A stretch of DNA of 64,000 nucleotides from Oegoconia quadripuncta (taxonomy: Eukaryota; Arthropoda; Insecta; Lepidoptera; Autostichidae), in contig OX438741.1 in NCBI GenBank assembly GCA_949316235.1, forward strand, positions 38,106,962 through 38,170,961. Direction: 5' to 3'. A program made the position numbers and the translations under genes. Of this stretch, positions 1 to 11,093 are shown piece after piece; the first letter of the stretch is position 1; every line of letters begins with the position of its first letter. The notes under the pieces are model-generated. The model worked only from the letters and a program-made list of their open reading frames with translations, was not told where the DNA came from and searched no databases.

Positions 1-26
1 TAAAATAAAATAAAATAAAGCCCTCC

Positions 27-172
27 CCGAAACATCTCCATAACAATCGGTCCTACGCTATCCGCATCCAGCGGCTTCCCGCGATCATTACCAAATCATC
101 GTTCCACCTCGTGGGGGGTCTGCCTGCGTCTTCCTGTGCGTCGCCACTAGAGTAACGCACCGCCTCAACGGC
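27..172 (-). pseudogene. RTE-like LINE reverse-transcriptase C-terminal fragment
   Basis: Read on the minus strand, an open stretch gives GRPPTRWNDDLVMIAGSRWM, the end of RTE-type reverse transcriptases (RPPxRWxDDL...W). It stops at TAG. A sister fragment lies at 61518-61715. It is truncated at both ends and adjoins AT-rich simple sequence at the window edge. Confidence 0.6.
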
Positions 173-847
173 CAGTGATGACATATGGAACTGAAACGTG
201 GGCCTCATAAGAAGGGTTAAGGTCACCCAAAGAGCAATGAAGAGTGCCATGCTCGGATAGTGCACAAACTCCTTTAATTAAGTCATATTTATAAAGTATA
301 TATTTATAAGTTGCAGTAAACACCGAACTTGCAACCTTTCCAAACTTGCAATGCAAAACTTTACTCTAATGAGGACTTGGTTTGCATCTGGAAGATCGAC
401 CAAATTCAGGGTATTCTGTAAACTTGGTTATGCGGCTCGCGTCCGAGTCTCCGCTTAGATTCCAGGACTTTAAGCTATGACCGCAAAGTTCGTAATCGTT
501 TACGGTGGCACCTGTGGGTTTATAGAATTAGAATTCTTTCACATTTTATCATCACTTTAGTGCTATTTTGGTATGTATTTATCTACAGCTCGCTTAGCTA
601 CTGTATCACATATTATAGAGAAATAAGAGCCCACCGTGCCATCGCGTTGCCAGAAACGAAAAGGCATTTTAAATTCAATTTATATATTTTTCATCGACAT
701 TTCTCGTCGCCAACCCTGCTCACCTGGGGTCGTGCGAGCGAGCGTTATTGAATTTTGCATATTCGTTCCTATCGATACATCGGAATCGTAGCTCAAACTA
801 CAAGCAGTAGTTGCACTGTACGTAAAATTATCATGTATGTCAAAATA

Positions 848-1030
848 TTTTTGGTTGGTGGTAGGGCATTTTAAATACATTGTTGTGTTCCGGTTGTCAG
901 AGATAAGATATCCAGTCCCCCAAATGTGTTGGAGTTTCCGGTCAGTACGCTTCCACCTTCGACCTCATCTTCACTTAACATCAGGTGTGATTGAGGTCAA
1001 GTATCAAACCGTTGTGCATAAATAAAAATG
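848..1030 (+). repeat. SINE-1 copy, 5'-truncated
   Basis: Matches the body of SINE-1 from TTGGTTGGTGGTAGGGC to the end GTTGTGCATAAA, lacking the tRNA-like head and the TCCGCCTGG part. It is followed by a short A/T-rich tail. Confidence 0.8.
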
Positions 1031-1194
1031 TTGTTTTTTTTTTGTAAATTTTACAAAATACACGAATCTTATGTTCAATAAACTTCATGCTGATTCATCA
1101 TCAGCAGCCTTCCACTTCTCACTATCACATCGCCGTAATCATCAGCGTGAGGATCGGTAGATCTATGTCAAACTATTGTCCACTTGACAGTCAG

Positions 1195-1300
1195 TGTTTT
1201 CAAGCCGCCCTTGTAGCTCAGCGACTTGGCTTAACGGCTGCCTAAAATTAAAAACAATCGGGACCTACTATTTAACATGCCCTCCGAAGCATGGAAATAC
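1195..1300 (-). repeat. Tail fragment of 5S-derived SINE
   Basis: AACATGCCCTCCGAAGCATG and the preceding TTGGCTTAACGGC / AAAACAATCGGGAC are the reverse complement of the downstream half of the 5S-derived SINE at 58527-58850. Confidence 0.55.
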
Positions 1301-1915
1301 ATGAAACAAACAATGAAATATACACACATATAAAAATAAATAAACAGATAAAAATACAAAGACAGAGTGTCATAACTCAGTGTGGCACATCAATCAAAGA
1401 GCGAACACAGGTATTCAGTTATTGACGCGGAGAAACTCATGACGCCTACCGCTCGCCTGGACGACGGCGAGACGGTTATGTGGGACTCCCCTCCCTCTCG
1501 GGAGGGATACCCACTAAAACCCCGCGGCGACCTTCTTTGGCAGTAGAGAGGACATAAGAAATTCGGTAGCATAAGCGGCTCCAGGACCCTCCGCCCCGCC
1601 CCCCCTCACAAGGCTCCGTAGAGGGCGCTGTAGTGCTTCACACCGCGATTAGCGAGCGGTATGAAGCGCGGCAGGACCCGATGCGACGACAACCCCCCGG
1701 TGTGTCATCCGCTCCCGGGCCGCATCCGATGACTACATCGCCCCGAGATGTAGGCGCCCGCAACCCTCAGGCGTCATGCAGGCGGGCTAGCGAGCGTTGC
1801 CGCCCCCTCAACGTCTACCGCAGTAGCACAAATGGGTCATAACTCAGTGTGGCACATCAATCAAAGACCGAACCACTGGTATTCAGTTACAACTCCTACA
1901 AGAGTGCATAAAAGT
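1301..1915. repeat. LINE 3'-tail repeat, doubled around a GC-rich insert
   Basis: The string CATAACTCAGTGTGGCACAT occurs at about 1371 and again at about 1833, each followed by CAATCAAAGA-CGAAC. A single copy lies at 32190-32400, with the same AT-rich left flank (AAATACAAAGA). Between the two copies, 1421-1825 is strongly GC-rich and contains the inverted pair CCCTCCCTCTCGGGAGGG. It has no convincing frame and looks like a LINE 3'UTR remnant. Confidence 0.5.
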
Positions 1916-1977
1916 TTTGAAAGAAAGAAATGTATTTATTTGGAGAATATTTTATACATAAATTTACAATATACTAA

Positions 1978-2055
1978 ATCCAAAAAGGTCTCCACTCAGC
2001 ATGTGTCGGGTTGGAGCAACCACGACGCTGGTATTCTGTGGAGCCGAAAGGCAGA
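1978..2055. repeat. Short dispersed repeat (AAAGGTCTCCACTCAGCAT)
   Basis: Matches 15445-15516: both run AAAAAGGTCTCC-ACTCAGCAT, then CACTACAACGCTGGT-TTC(A/T)GTGGAGCC. Family not recognised. The stretch from 2056 to 2595 shows nothing further beyond AT-rich sequence. Confidence 0.5.
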
Positions 2056-2595
2056 GTGGTCAACTACCCATAAACATCTATTTTTTACTTAATATAATTG
2101 TAGTGATTTCTTAACTAATATTTAAATACATATGTATCTATTGTAGATATATTGACACACAAATGAATATATAAGTACTACTTTATAAGATAACTTTCTC
2201 ATTGTATAATATTATAGTATTGCACTTATGGTTTGTGGTGGTAAATAAATGAATCTTCTGTTCTATAGTTATTTAAAATGCACAGAATACTATATTCAAT
2301 TTTGTAACTTAGATACTACGAGTGTGTTCTGCCCACTGTTTCTAGTTGATCCGCTGCTTTTGTAAATACACTGTGTGACCAAACTACCTCCCCCCGACCT
2401 TCAGTTCCCTCTCCCCCTTATTGTTCCACTACCGCGGAACATTATACAGCAGCCTCCAAGTGATTTAGGAGATCGGATATAAATAATATAATATTTCTGT
2501 TGCATTGCTCGTTGTACTTTAAAAACCTCTTGTGTAACTACAAGAAAACTATAAATTACAGACTGATTATTTGAAATTGTCAATATGGAGAAGTT

Positions 2596-2931
2596 TCAAG
2601 AAACTATGAGGCGTAGAGGAGGAACGTTTATTTGGGTAAGCAGGCAATTATCGCTGTTCCCAGCTCCACAGTATATCAGCGCTGCAGTATTACTACATTG
2701 TCCAAGTGGAGTCCAATTTAACTTTGCTGTAGTGTTTTGTTTGTTTATAAACGCTCCATTGTAAAAATAATTTTCAATATTATGTAAAAATTTTCGAGTG
2801 CTTATAGGTAGATGTGGTTCTACATATGAATTCGAAAAGTGATCCTTTAAGTTCCTAATAAAAATTTGAGACCACGGAAATGTGGAACGTGTGTATGGGA
2901 ACCCCTGTTCTGATTGTATTGGGAATAACAT
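2596..2931 (-). other. Unassigned 111-codon ORF, possible relic
   Basis: An ATG-started frame of 111 codons is open in an otherwise AT-rich non-repetitive stretch. I do not recognise the product. A second frame just upstream on the same strand (about 2860-2995) is also open, which could mean a frameshifted old coding piece or chance. No splice signals or partner exons are evident. Confidence 0.25.
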
Positions 2932-3049
2932 TTATCAAAACTTAGAAGTCTTAAGCAGTCCATAGATGTCACTGATTCCAGTACAGTTGGGGTAACTATA
3001 TGTAGGGTGTACGCAAAGAATGACTATAATACATATTTAAAAATCGAAT

Positions 3050-3525
3050 AAATTGTCGGCGCCAAATTGGATTTCTTACCGTAAAATGTATCCCAAAGCA
3101 CTCTAGGGATCAAGACGAATCGAACAACACCTTACTCTTCAAAATCGATAAAGTCGGTTAGGCTACAGAGGATAAAATAGAAACTGACAAAAATGGGACA
3201 GTCAGGTAATAACTATTAAAACTACTTAACTAGTAAATAATACCAACACCAATGACAGCATTATTTTGTATTTTGCAGGCGCCATGTTGGATTGTTTACG
3301 ATAAAATGTTTCCTTGACACTCTAGACACCAAGACGAAATACTTTTCAGCAACTGGTTACCAAACTCAGTTGCCATCGCGGCCGGAGTGAATCGAACGAC
3401 AACTTACTCATAAAATCGGCAAAGCAATTTAGGTTACAAGAGGTAACATAGAAATCTACTTACATTGTATACACTCGAAAACATTACCCTTCTTCCTGAG
3501 GTAGTCAGTTAAAAGCAAAATTGAC
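3050..3525 (-). repeat. Repeat R, two degraded copies
   Basis: Two stretches (about 3055-3200 and 3275-3520) share GCGCCA-NTTGGATT, GATAAAATGT-TCC, ACTCTAG-ATCAAGACGAA and, at the end, ACATTACCCTTCTTCCTGAG. The same family lies at 29840-30000, 34185-34760, 48541-49250 and 52280-52470. Confidence 0.5.
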
Positions 3526-4982
3526 GTCGGACCTCTTATATGCTATAATCAAATTTTAACGTTCTATCTCTATCCTCTTCACAGTTATCGATAAAATGGC
3601 TCTGATAGATAGTCTAATATGCCCCAGGCTCCATTTGGATACTTAGGGTGGCTACGGAACCAATGTTAAAGTACAATCACCTAAAAGAAACCATCAATTC
3701 ACCAGCCATAACTCAGCCACAAACGATTGCGGAGCCCTAGACAGCAACAATAAGCTCCCAGCTACCAGTCGGCAGTCGGTCCACTCACGACCACAATATT
3801 TACGATCGAACCCGCCAGATATAGCGTTATTTATGTCTCAGTTTCCTATTTTTGCTGTATAACAATATTTTGTAAGGCCTTTTAGATGTGGGAGAAATGG
3901 TTGCTTTAGAATTGTTTGGTCGGTTGCTGTCTTTGAAGCTATTATGCTGGTTTAAAATCAGCAAGTGCTACTGGAGCTTTCCTCATTTGTATTTTTATAG
4001 CCCTATATCGTCCTCTGAATGTAACAAACAGATTTATATTTCTTGTCAAATTATCGTAATGAGACGTTATTGAGAAAGGAAAAAAAAAACACAACAGATG
4101 GGTTTTGATAGGTTCGAATCTTTTTGTTGGAAATTTCCTTTGCCTTGTTTGTAACGTAGGAAACGAAAACTAAACATCCTAAGTCTTTTTAGTGGGAATT
4201 TGGCAAGTGTTGAAACGCTTTTATTTATATTTGCTACAATTTGTCCATTTCGATGTGTAATAGGCAGAATATTATTAGCATTAAGGCAAAGTCAAGTAAA
4301 GGAACGTGTAAATGTAAGCGTATGACTTGAGCTTCCGTGTTCTCATAGAAGCCGCCAAAATTTTCTGTAAGGCCTCACCTTCCGGAAGAGAACATGAATA
4401 ATTTAATACCACCAGTTATTCATATCACACTCGACATTACCAGAAATGTCACCGGAATAGGCTGATGATTAACAATAGTAGGAAGAATAGGAGAAGATAA
4501 GAAACCTACTAATAAATAAATAAATAAACAAATAAAATTATTTATTTGCAAGAATATGGTACAATAAGGTCTTAATAGTAATAAATAAACCGTGGACGAT
4601 TGGTTTGTTATCAGACGTTTTATTGTCAAATAAGTGATCCTATCAAAGTGTTCAAACTATTATAGTTTTATATGAAAACATATCTTTTGTTTTATAATTT
4701 ATTCGTTATATTGGTTTATACAGTATTTTTAACTAAATAACTAGAACGTTATTTAAATTCAACTTTTGATATCGAGAATTTCATCTTAACTCTTTCCAAA
4801 GCTATAGGCCTTTTATAAAGCATATACCGTACACGGTCTTCTAATTTCCTCGAGCAAGCACTCGTTGTCGTGGTTATTAATCTACCAGGAGGAGTCCCAA
4901 ATTGAGATTACCTGTCATGATCTCCGCTCCACATCTTAACAGCGTCAATTGGTCCTGCAACAAATGCGAGAAATATTCTTAA
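3526..4982. other. Non-coding stretch, no gene seen
   Basis: AT-rich sequence with no frame of note. Near 4505-4560, AAATAAATAAATAAAC followed by TTATTTATTTGC and ACAATAAGG looks like the reverse-oriented tail of a LINE. Confidence 0.5.
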
Positions 4983-5311
4983 GCCCGTATTAATAAACCA
5001 TTCTCAAGATAGAGAACAGTCTTGTGACTGGTCTCTAGTAAACGTGTCGATTAATAAACCGAACTTGAGATCTGACAAGCATGTGCACATTCAAGCAGTA
5101 CTCACTTGAGAGGTGCGCGTATTAATAAACGAAACTCAAGACTATCATTCATATTCATTTATCAGGCGTATACTTCAGAAGTGATCTCAGCTGAGTAAAC
5201 CTCAAGATTGGTTTATAAATTAGCACGGAGCTTGAGATAGCGTCAACTTAAGATGCATCTCGGGTGATACAGCCTCAAGACTTGTATTGACATTGGTTTA
5301 TTAATACGGGC
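4983..5311. mobile_element. MITE with perfect 18-bp terminal inverted repeats
   Basis: GCCCGTATTAATAAACCA (4983-5000) is exactly reverse-complemented at 5294-5311. The motif ATTAATAAAC recurs inside (about 5052 and 5121), and CTCAAG/CTTGAG words recur in both orientations. There is no coding capacity. The flanks CTTAA/CTTAG hint at a short target duplication but this is ambiguous. Superfamily unassigned. Confidence 0.75.
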
Positions 5312-5924
5312 CTTAGAGTACTTCATGACTCACATAATAAAATATAACATAACTACTAAAAATTCGCTTTACAGAAGTATAGAAAACTACTGTATCCTAA
5401 ACCAATCAGTATACTAGTACTTTTATACTAAGAATTTGAACATATTTCTCTTCAATACTTCGAATACTACCCTAAGTTATTTCCAACAGTATCATTACAA
5501 ACGTTCAACTCAACATTTATGACAAAATTCATTCACCAAGATAAGAAATAAACGATCATAAACATCGTCTCAATCTATTCCATCTAAGTCCTCGCTCAAA
5601 GTAGTCACGTCTCGCAAACTTGCTTGTGTCCTGCCTGCTCTTTCATATAGCGTTGAATAGGGACAGTTGGTGTTGTTGGAGCGATTATTTAAAGGTTTCT
5701 TTTTAACATGCCACGGCGGGTATCTCCGCTAATATATTCTTTAGCACGTCAGGGCAGCACTTAGGGGGGTGCGCCCGACGTCATTCCGAACGTCCACATG
5801 TGAGGCATAATACATTTGTATAATATCAACCTGTTGGCACAGCGGGAGCGAATCGTTGTGCGAATTTCCAAGACTTTCTGTTATCTTTGAATGTTTTTAA
5901 TTAAATAGCTTAAATAAAATTATT
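5312..5924. other. Non-coding stretch, no gene seen
   Basis: Mostly AT-rich. A GC-rich patch at about 5705-5800 (CACGGCGGGTATC, GGGGGGTGCGCCCGACG) has no frame and may be an old repeat 3' end. Confidence 0.45.
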
Positions 5925-6212
5925 CGCCTCCGTGGCTCAATGTAAACAACATTGGGTTTACGTACTCGGTTTGGTTGGTGGTAGGGCTTTTTAAATGTCC
6001 GCCTGACTAGCTACCACCATCTTATCTAAATCTGCCGCCAAGCAGCAATGTTAATAGCATTGTTGTGTTCCGGTTGTCAGAGATAAGATAGCTAGTCCCC
6101 CAAATGTATTGGGGTTTCCGGGTCAGTACGCTTCCACCTTCGTCCTCATCTTCACTTGACATCAGGTGTGATTGAGGTCAAGTACGAAGCCGTTGTGCTA
6201 AATAAAAAAAAA
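5925..6212 (+). repeat. SINE-1 copy lacking the B-box segment
   Basis: Runs from CGCCTCCGTGGCTCAATG to CCGTTGTGCTAAATAAAA. Compared with the copy at 47626-47957, it jumps from GGGTTTACG straight to TACTCGGTTTGG, losing about 45 bp that contain the GGTTCGATCCC internal promoter box. Confidence 0.85.
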
Positions 6213-6361
6213 TTGAAATTTAATGTGTCATGCTCTTTGCAGTATTACAAAACTATTGAGAATTTTATACTTCTATTTAAATATAGGGATCTTAAGAGAA
6301 TGTAGAAATCAATATCATCATGATATGTTTATAGACAACTTTACCTTGCTGCCCATCATCT

Positions 6362-6555
6362 AACTAATATTATAAATGCGAAAGGTTGGATGTTGGTTTG
6401 TTTGTCGACACGGATGACCGTATTTGGATGAAATGGCATAGGTTATTTCTTATCCCGATAAAGTGGTAGTTCCCGCGGGATAAACAAATTAAACATACTA
6501 ACCGTAAAGCTATTTCACGCAGGCGAAGCCTCGGGCGATAATCTAGTAGTTTTAT
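6362..6555 (-). repeat. RTE-like tail repeat
   Basis: Minus-strand copy of the dispersed family seen at 29390-29605: ATTATAAATGCGAAAG, then TTTGGATGAAATGG, GGTAGTTCCCGCGGGATAAA and GCGAAGCCTCGGGCG. This type of tail is common in lepidopteran genomes and ends many RTE-related elements. Confidence 0.6.
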
Positions 6556-7269
6556 AACTCTCAGATATAATAACCAGCCACAGAAATAAAAAAAAATAGT
6601 AAGTTTGTGCCTCTCAGACAACTATTTTTATTTCATTATAAAGAAATAATATTAACTCCCCTCTGGACATGAAAGTGTAGACAATGAAGACTAAGCAACT
6701 ATAATTGTGGAAATTAGTCTGAGTCGATTTCTTTGTACTCCACCATGTGGATTTACAAGCTCTTCAGAACTAGAGAAGACTATCAAGCAATTCAAAAGTC
6801 AACGCCCGCTTGACTTCCTCCTTCAAAATCAGAGCCACTTGACCAGGCGTTGGAATTTCTATACAAAAACTCCCAAAGCATTAATTTATAACGGATAATG
6901 CAATAGAGGGAGAGGAAAGCACCTATGTCCGATAAATAACAACAATGTTTTCATTACACAAGGTATCGAACTGGATATTTTATATTTAATTTTAATTTTA
7001 GTAATTTCCAAAAACTCGGCGTTTCACTACGAGGAATCAGGAATTCCGTAGAAGAATGATAGAACCGATATAGCCCAGCGGATTAATGAGTTGAAGTAGC
7101 AATGAGAAAGGCACATATTAAAGTGCACCCACAAGTAAAGGTCGCAGAAAGTAGCTGAATCGAACCAGTTGCTCTGCAAATGTATGAGAAGTTTAACAGT
7201 TTATAAGATGATGATGAATTTCGAAATTCGAAGACACCGTGTCTTCTTTGACGTTCGTACACAGAACTT

Positions 7270-7450
7270 ATCAGTGCACCCAGTGTGTCCATTCGGCAAT
7301 TCGTCGGCCGTCGGGCGCAACGCCTCTTCCATGTCCCGCATCAGATACGCGCCGATTTATGGTCCACCCGCCTTAATTGCGCCGCGATCATGCCCAGCAA
7401 TCGGGCCGTTTCAATTTGTTATTATGGACCCTTCGTTTTAAGGAATTGCA
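7270..7450. other. GC-balanced unique block, candidate regulatory DNA
   Basis: A stretch with clearly higher G+C than its flanks (TCGTCGGCCGTCGGGCGCAA; GCGCCGCGATCATGCCC), not repeated elsewhere in the window and with no convincing protein. It might be conserved regulatory sequence or part of an unseen exon. The rest of 6556-7739 shows nothing else. Confidence 0.3.
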
Positions 7451-7739
7451 TGGTGACAACGGCTGTCTACTCCCTGTGAGCGATTGTAAATTCCATTTTC
7501 TTATTGATGTAGTTGCAAGGAATGAGTTGTTTCGAAAAAGTTGTACAATATAAAGAATAAGAGAAACTCTCTCTATATCATAGCTTACTAAAGCATGTGA
7601 CATTTTCGAATCAAATAAGGGTCCAGAGATACATTTATCAACCAGTAGACTGAGATGGAATTACTCTTAACCTGTAGTTTCACTAGTTAAGAATACACAT
7701 AACAATTTAAATCTTTATCAACAGCCTTATACAAGTTTC

Positions 7740-7925
7740 CACTGTTGGTGCACTTCTCTCACTGGGAGAGGGTATGGGCCATCATCCACGATCCACGATT
7801 GGTGGATTTATATCATAGTAGCCAGACAGTCAATCTTTTTAAGCGGCCCCTGTAGGCCATCGACTTCCTTCATTGAAAACAATCGGAACTGACTATTTAT
7901 CATACCCTTCTAAGCACAGAAATTC
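7740..7925 (-). repeat. 5S-derived SINE, 3' part
   Basis: Reverse complement of the tail at 58620-58810: TCTCTCACTGGGAGAGGGTA, GGGCCATCATCCACG, then TGTAGGCCATCGACTTC and AAAACAATCGGAACTGACTA. It is 5'-truncated, with no 5S box retained. Confidence 0.65.
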
Positions 7926-9459
7926 TCGTATTAAGCATTATAACAGTTTAACTAAATTGGTTTCCTATCGACCTACCATTTTCAGGTAAATTACCTATTA
8001 CACCTGTGCTAAAATATTCTTTAACTCGAAAAAGCCTAGTTTTAACCAAAATACCCAGGCAATTTATATTTCCATATCACCTAGCTTAAATAGATTGACC
8101 GATTTCAAATTGCAAAGTATTGTTAGATTCAAGGATTTTTTAAAGTATTACTAGCTTTTTATGTTTTCAGTTCTCTTTGTAATATGTACATTTGTTTGAA
8201 ATACTTGTATTGTTATTAATATACTGCTCTGGGTGCGACAGTAAACCAGCGCTGAGCTTTTATAAGCTCAGCATATAGCTGAGTCGTTTCCCTTTCGCTG
8301 CTGCGACACTTATCTGAGTGTTTGTATATACAATTGTTGTATATGTGTCGAAGTAGCGAATTAACAGTTTCGTTTTTCTTCCTTTCTTTCTTTTATTAAA
8401 GTTATCAACATGACCCATAGCAGGGTGTCAAAAAAAAGGAGGCTGTGCCAGAGCAACAGAGTTGTAAGGCTGTTAATATTTGATGTCTCAAGCATTAGAT
8501 GTGGAAGAAGATGTTTTCGATTCAGTTGCAAATTGCTGCCACTGTAACCATACCTTTACTCCTCGATGGGACGACCGCACAACTCCATAAACCATTCAAA
8601 CTGCAATTTGTGTTGAGGCTACAAAACGCTACTCGGTTAGATAAAGTTGAACGATTAGAGATAATGCCGTATTGCTGCACGGCTTGGGTTGGTGGTATCG
8701 AAAGTGTTTGAGCTAGTGATTCGCCATGGATTTTCTCGTATAGTACCTATTTGATTAAAAAAGAAAGAATAGATGATTAGGTACTCATTCAAGAATTCAT
8801 GTCACTTTTCAATGAAAATCTTCTGGCATTAAATTTACATCACATTACCAACTCAGACGAACCTCGCCACAGACATGATGTTGGCCACTATGTTACTTAT
8901 TGTATTAATTTTTTTAATTTTTTATTATGTTTTGTCTAGCAATTCTTTCTCAACTAATGTATGTGCATCCTGACATTACACATTGCTTAAGAAATTTCGA
9001 GGTTCTCCACCACAAATCAACCAACGGCATCCCATCAGCTCCAGCGTGCTCTCCAATGCATGATTTGCTTTGTCATGATGGGACAGGTTGCCCTAATTGC
9101 GACGCCGGGTGTTCAGTTGGCAATCACAGATTTTTGAAGACTACACGCACTGTTGCCAAATATATGAATATAAAGTTACGATAGTCATTAATTAAATAGT
9201 TCGAAATCTTGACGCAGACAAAAAGATGAAGGGATGGAAGGGTCAAATTTAAGAATTCTTTAAATTCACTAAGTCACCCATACTACGGCAGTGGACTGGT
9301 TACTCCTTCCCTATACGCTAAGTCTATAAAGAGAGGCATTTGCAAAGAAGATGCAATTCTTAACAAAGGTATGGCATTTTTCTACGAATGTTTTCTTTTC
9401 GTGCTTCAGAAAATCAGGCGTTAAGAAGTCCGAGTCCTGTGAAACGAGGCTGTCAAAGT
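7926..9459. other. Non-coding stretch, no gene seen
   Basis: No supported gene. A small hairpin GCTGAGCTT-TTAT-AAGCTCAGC lies at about 8252-8273. The frames at 8499-8711 and 8927-9184 have no recognisable product and are probably chance. Confidence 0.45.
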
Positions 9460-9870
9460 CAACAACAAAGTTCTTTACTTTGTAAATTTAAAATTGTCAG
9501 ATTTTACATTGCTAAATTAAGCTACCACTTGAAGAAGCAATTTTCTCCTGAACTGAACAAGAAACTATTTATTATTATTTATTTATATCTTTATTTAACA
9601 AGAAACTATAAGAGTTGCTAGTTTTAAACAGGTTTTTATATTACAAAAGGAACAATTTATTTATTTACTTACTGCATGAAAAGGAGCTGGTTATGTCCAT
9701 GGATGATTGTCATTCAAATAGTCTGATGTATTTATTATATATTCTAAATATCTGTTTTATAGTATATTTAAACTTATCAAAGGAAAATTTTGTCGACTCG
9801 ACGTTATCAACGGGAATTTTATTAAATAAACTTAGACACCTTGAATTAATTACTGATTTTTCAGAGCTAG
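9460..9870 (-). pseudogene. LINE-1 (CR1/Jockey-like) 3' fragment
   Basis: Reverse complement of the LINE-1 3' end: TTGTAAATTTAAAATTGTCA, AAGCAATTTTCTCCTGA, then coding remains around GATGATTGTCATTCAAATAG (reverse of ...DYLDD...) and a degraded NKVP-D segment. Frame and stop are broken. Confidence 0.65.
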
Positions 9871-10643
9871 TCTGTGCTACACGGCGGCTAACGTTACATC
9901 CATATCATACGGTACTGCACGATTCAAGAGAAAAAGAGTCGCGGTTGGACCCTAGGGGCGAAAGATTTATTTATGTATACAGCCATCGAGATACTCATGT
10001 TTGGATACAACTTTCTTCATCTGTCAAGTTTGGATACAACAATACAAGATTTGAGATATAAGACATTTTGTCGAGTCACTATGTCACCTTAAAGTAAATT
10101 GTGCTAGCCCTCTTGGTACGTAGACTATTGGTGTTAAGAAAGATACTACTATAATAAGCACGATGATACAAATGCTATAATTTTCGAGAGTAATTCCTTT
10201 TGCAACAAGCGCAGTCACCAGCAGCCAACAGTTCGCTAATAAATCAAATTAAGTAAACCAAACCTTATGATTTGCAGCGGTTGCTTTGTCAGAGTGGAGC
10301 GTATAAATCTTAGCGCTTTCAGTTTGTGAGTCACAAAATATAATATAATAACAAAGCGGTATTAACTGGGGACTGATTTTTTGAGTTTGGGTGGGTTACA
10401 AATTCGTCATGCCTCTGTTTATTCGTATGTCACAGCATTATAGTTCAAGCCCACTTGGTTGGGTTTTCTTTATGTTCTTGTATGTATGTTATATAAAACA
10501 AGCTACATAACAAACAATGTTTGCATTGAAATGTTTCACACCTACTAATTTATACGTAAATTTTAATTGTTTTCGAAAAAGACAGCACCTATAAATTAAA
10601 ATTTTGTAAATAATTCTCTTATTGAAATACTTAAGTAACAAAA

Positions 10644-11082
10644 AGTGCCATGGTCTCTAGGGCGAACCTTGATATGGGACGCTACTTGCGTCGATACTTT
10701 GGCACCCTCTCACATCCCCAAAACCTCTTCGAGAGCTCTGGCAGAGCCGCTCAAGCGCCGCAAGTACTCATCCCTATTGGGTAGCCATGAGTTTGTGGCG
10801 CTTGCAGTAGAAACTATGGGACCGTGGTCTTCTGACACCAGGAATTTCCTCGACGCTCTCTCGACCAGATTGGTGCTGGCCTCGTGCGATTTACGGGCTG
10901 GCGCATACCTCGCTCAACCTCTCAGTCTGGCTGTTCAGAGAGGTAATGCAGCCAGTGTGTTAGGGTCCATACCGCAATCTGGAGCTCTGGATGACGTCTT
11001 TGCCTTATAGTTTTAATTTAGTTTTTATTTTTATGCCTATGTAAATAATTATAATGTTTTCTTGGAAAATTTTTGTGAAATA
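10644..11082 (+). pseudogene. Retro-inserted ORF fragment flanked by 11-bp direct repeats
   Basis: A 121-codon frame from 10645 (GTG, no ATG) to TAG at 11008-11010 encodes WDATCVDTLAPSH and, near the end, VQRGNAASVLGS, motifs I associate with the end of a protein carried by animal retroelements (family uncertain). It is G+C-richer than its flanks. A 3' trailer ends in an AATAAA-like signal. AAGTAACAAAA occurs just before (10633-10643) and just after (11083-11093), the hallmark of retro-insertion. Confidence 0.6.
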
Positions 11083-11093
11083 AAGTAACAAAA

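Noticed and set aside
8252..8273. Short palindrome GCTGAGCTT-TTAT-AAGCTCAGC
   Set aside because: Nine-bp arms are too short to support a hairpin RNA or mobile element by themselves.
9615..10061. 148-codon plus-strand frame
   Set aside because: The first part is the antisense of a LINE-1 end and the rest has no recognisable product.
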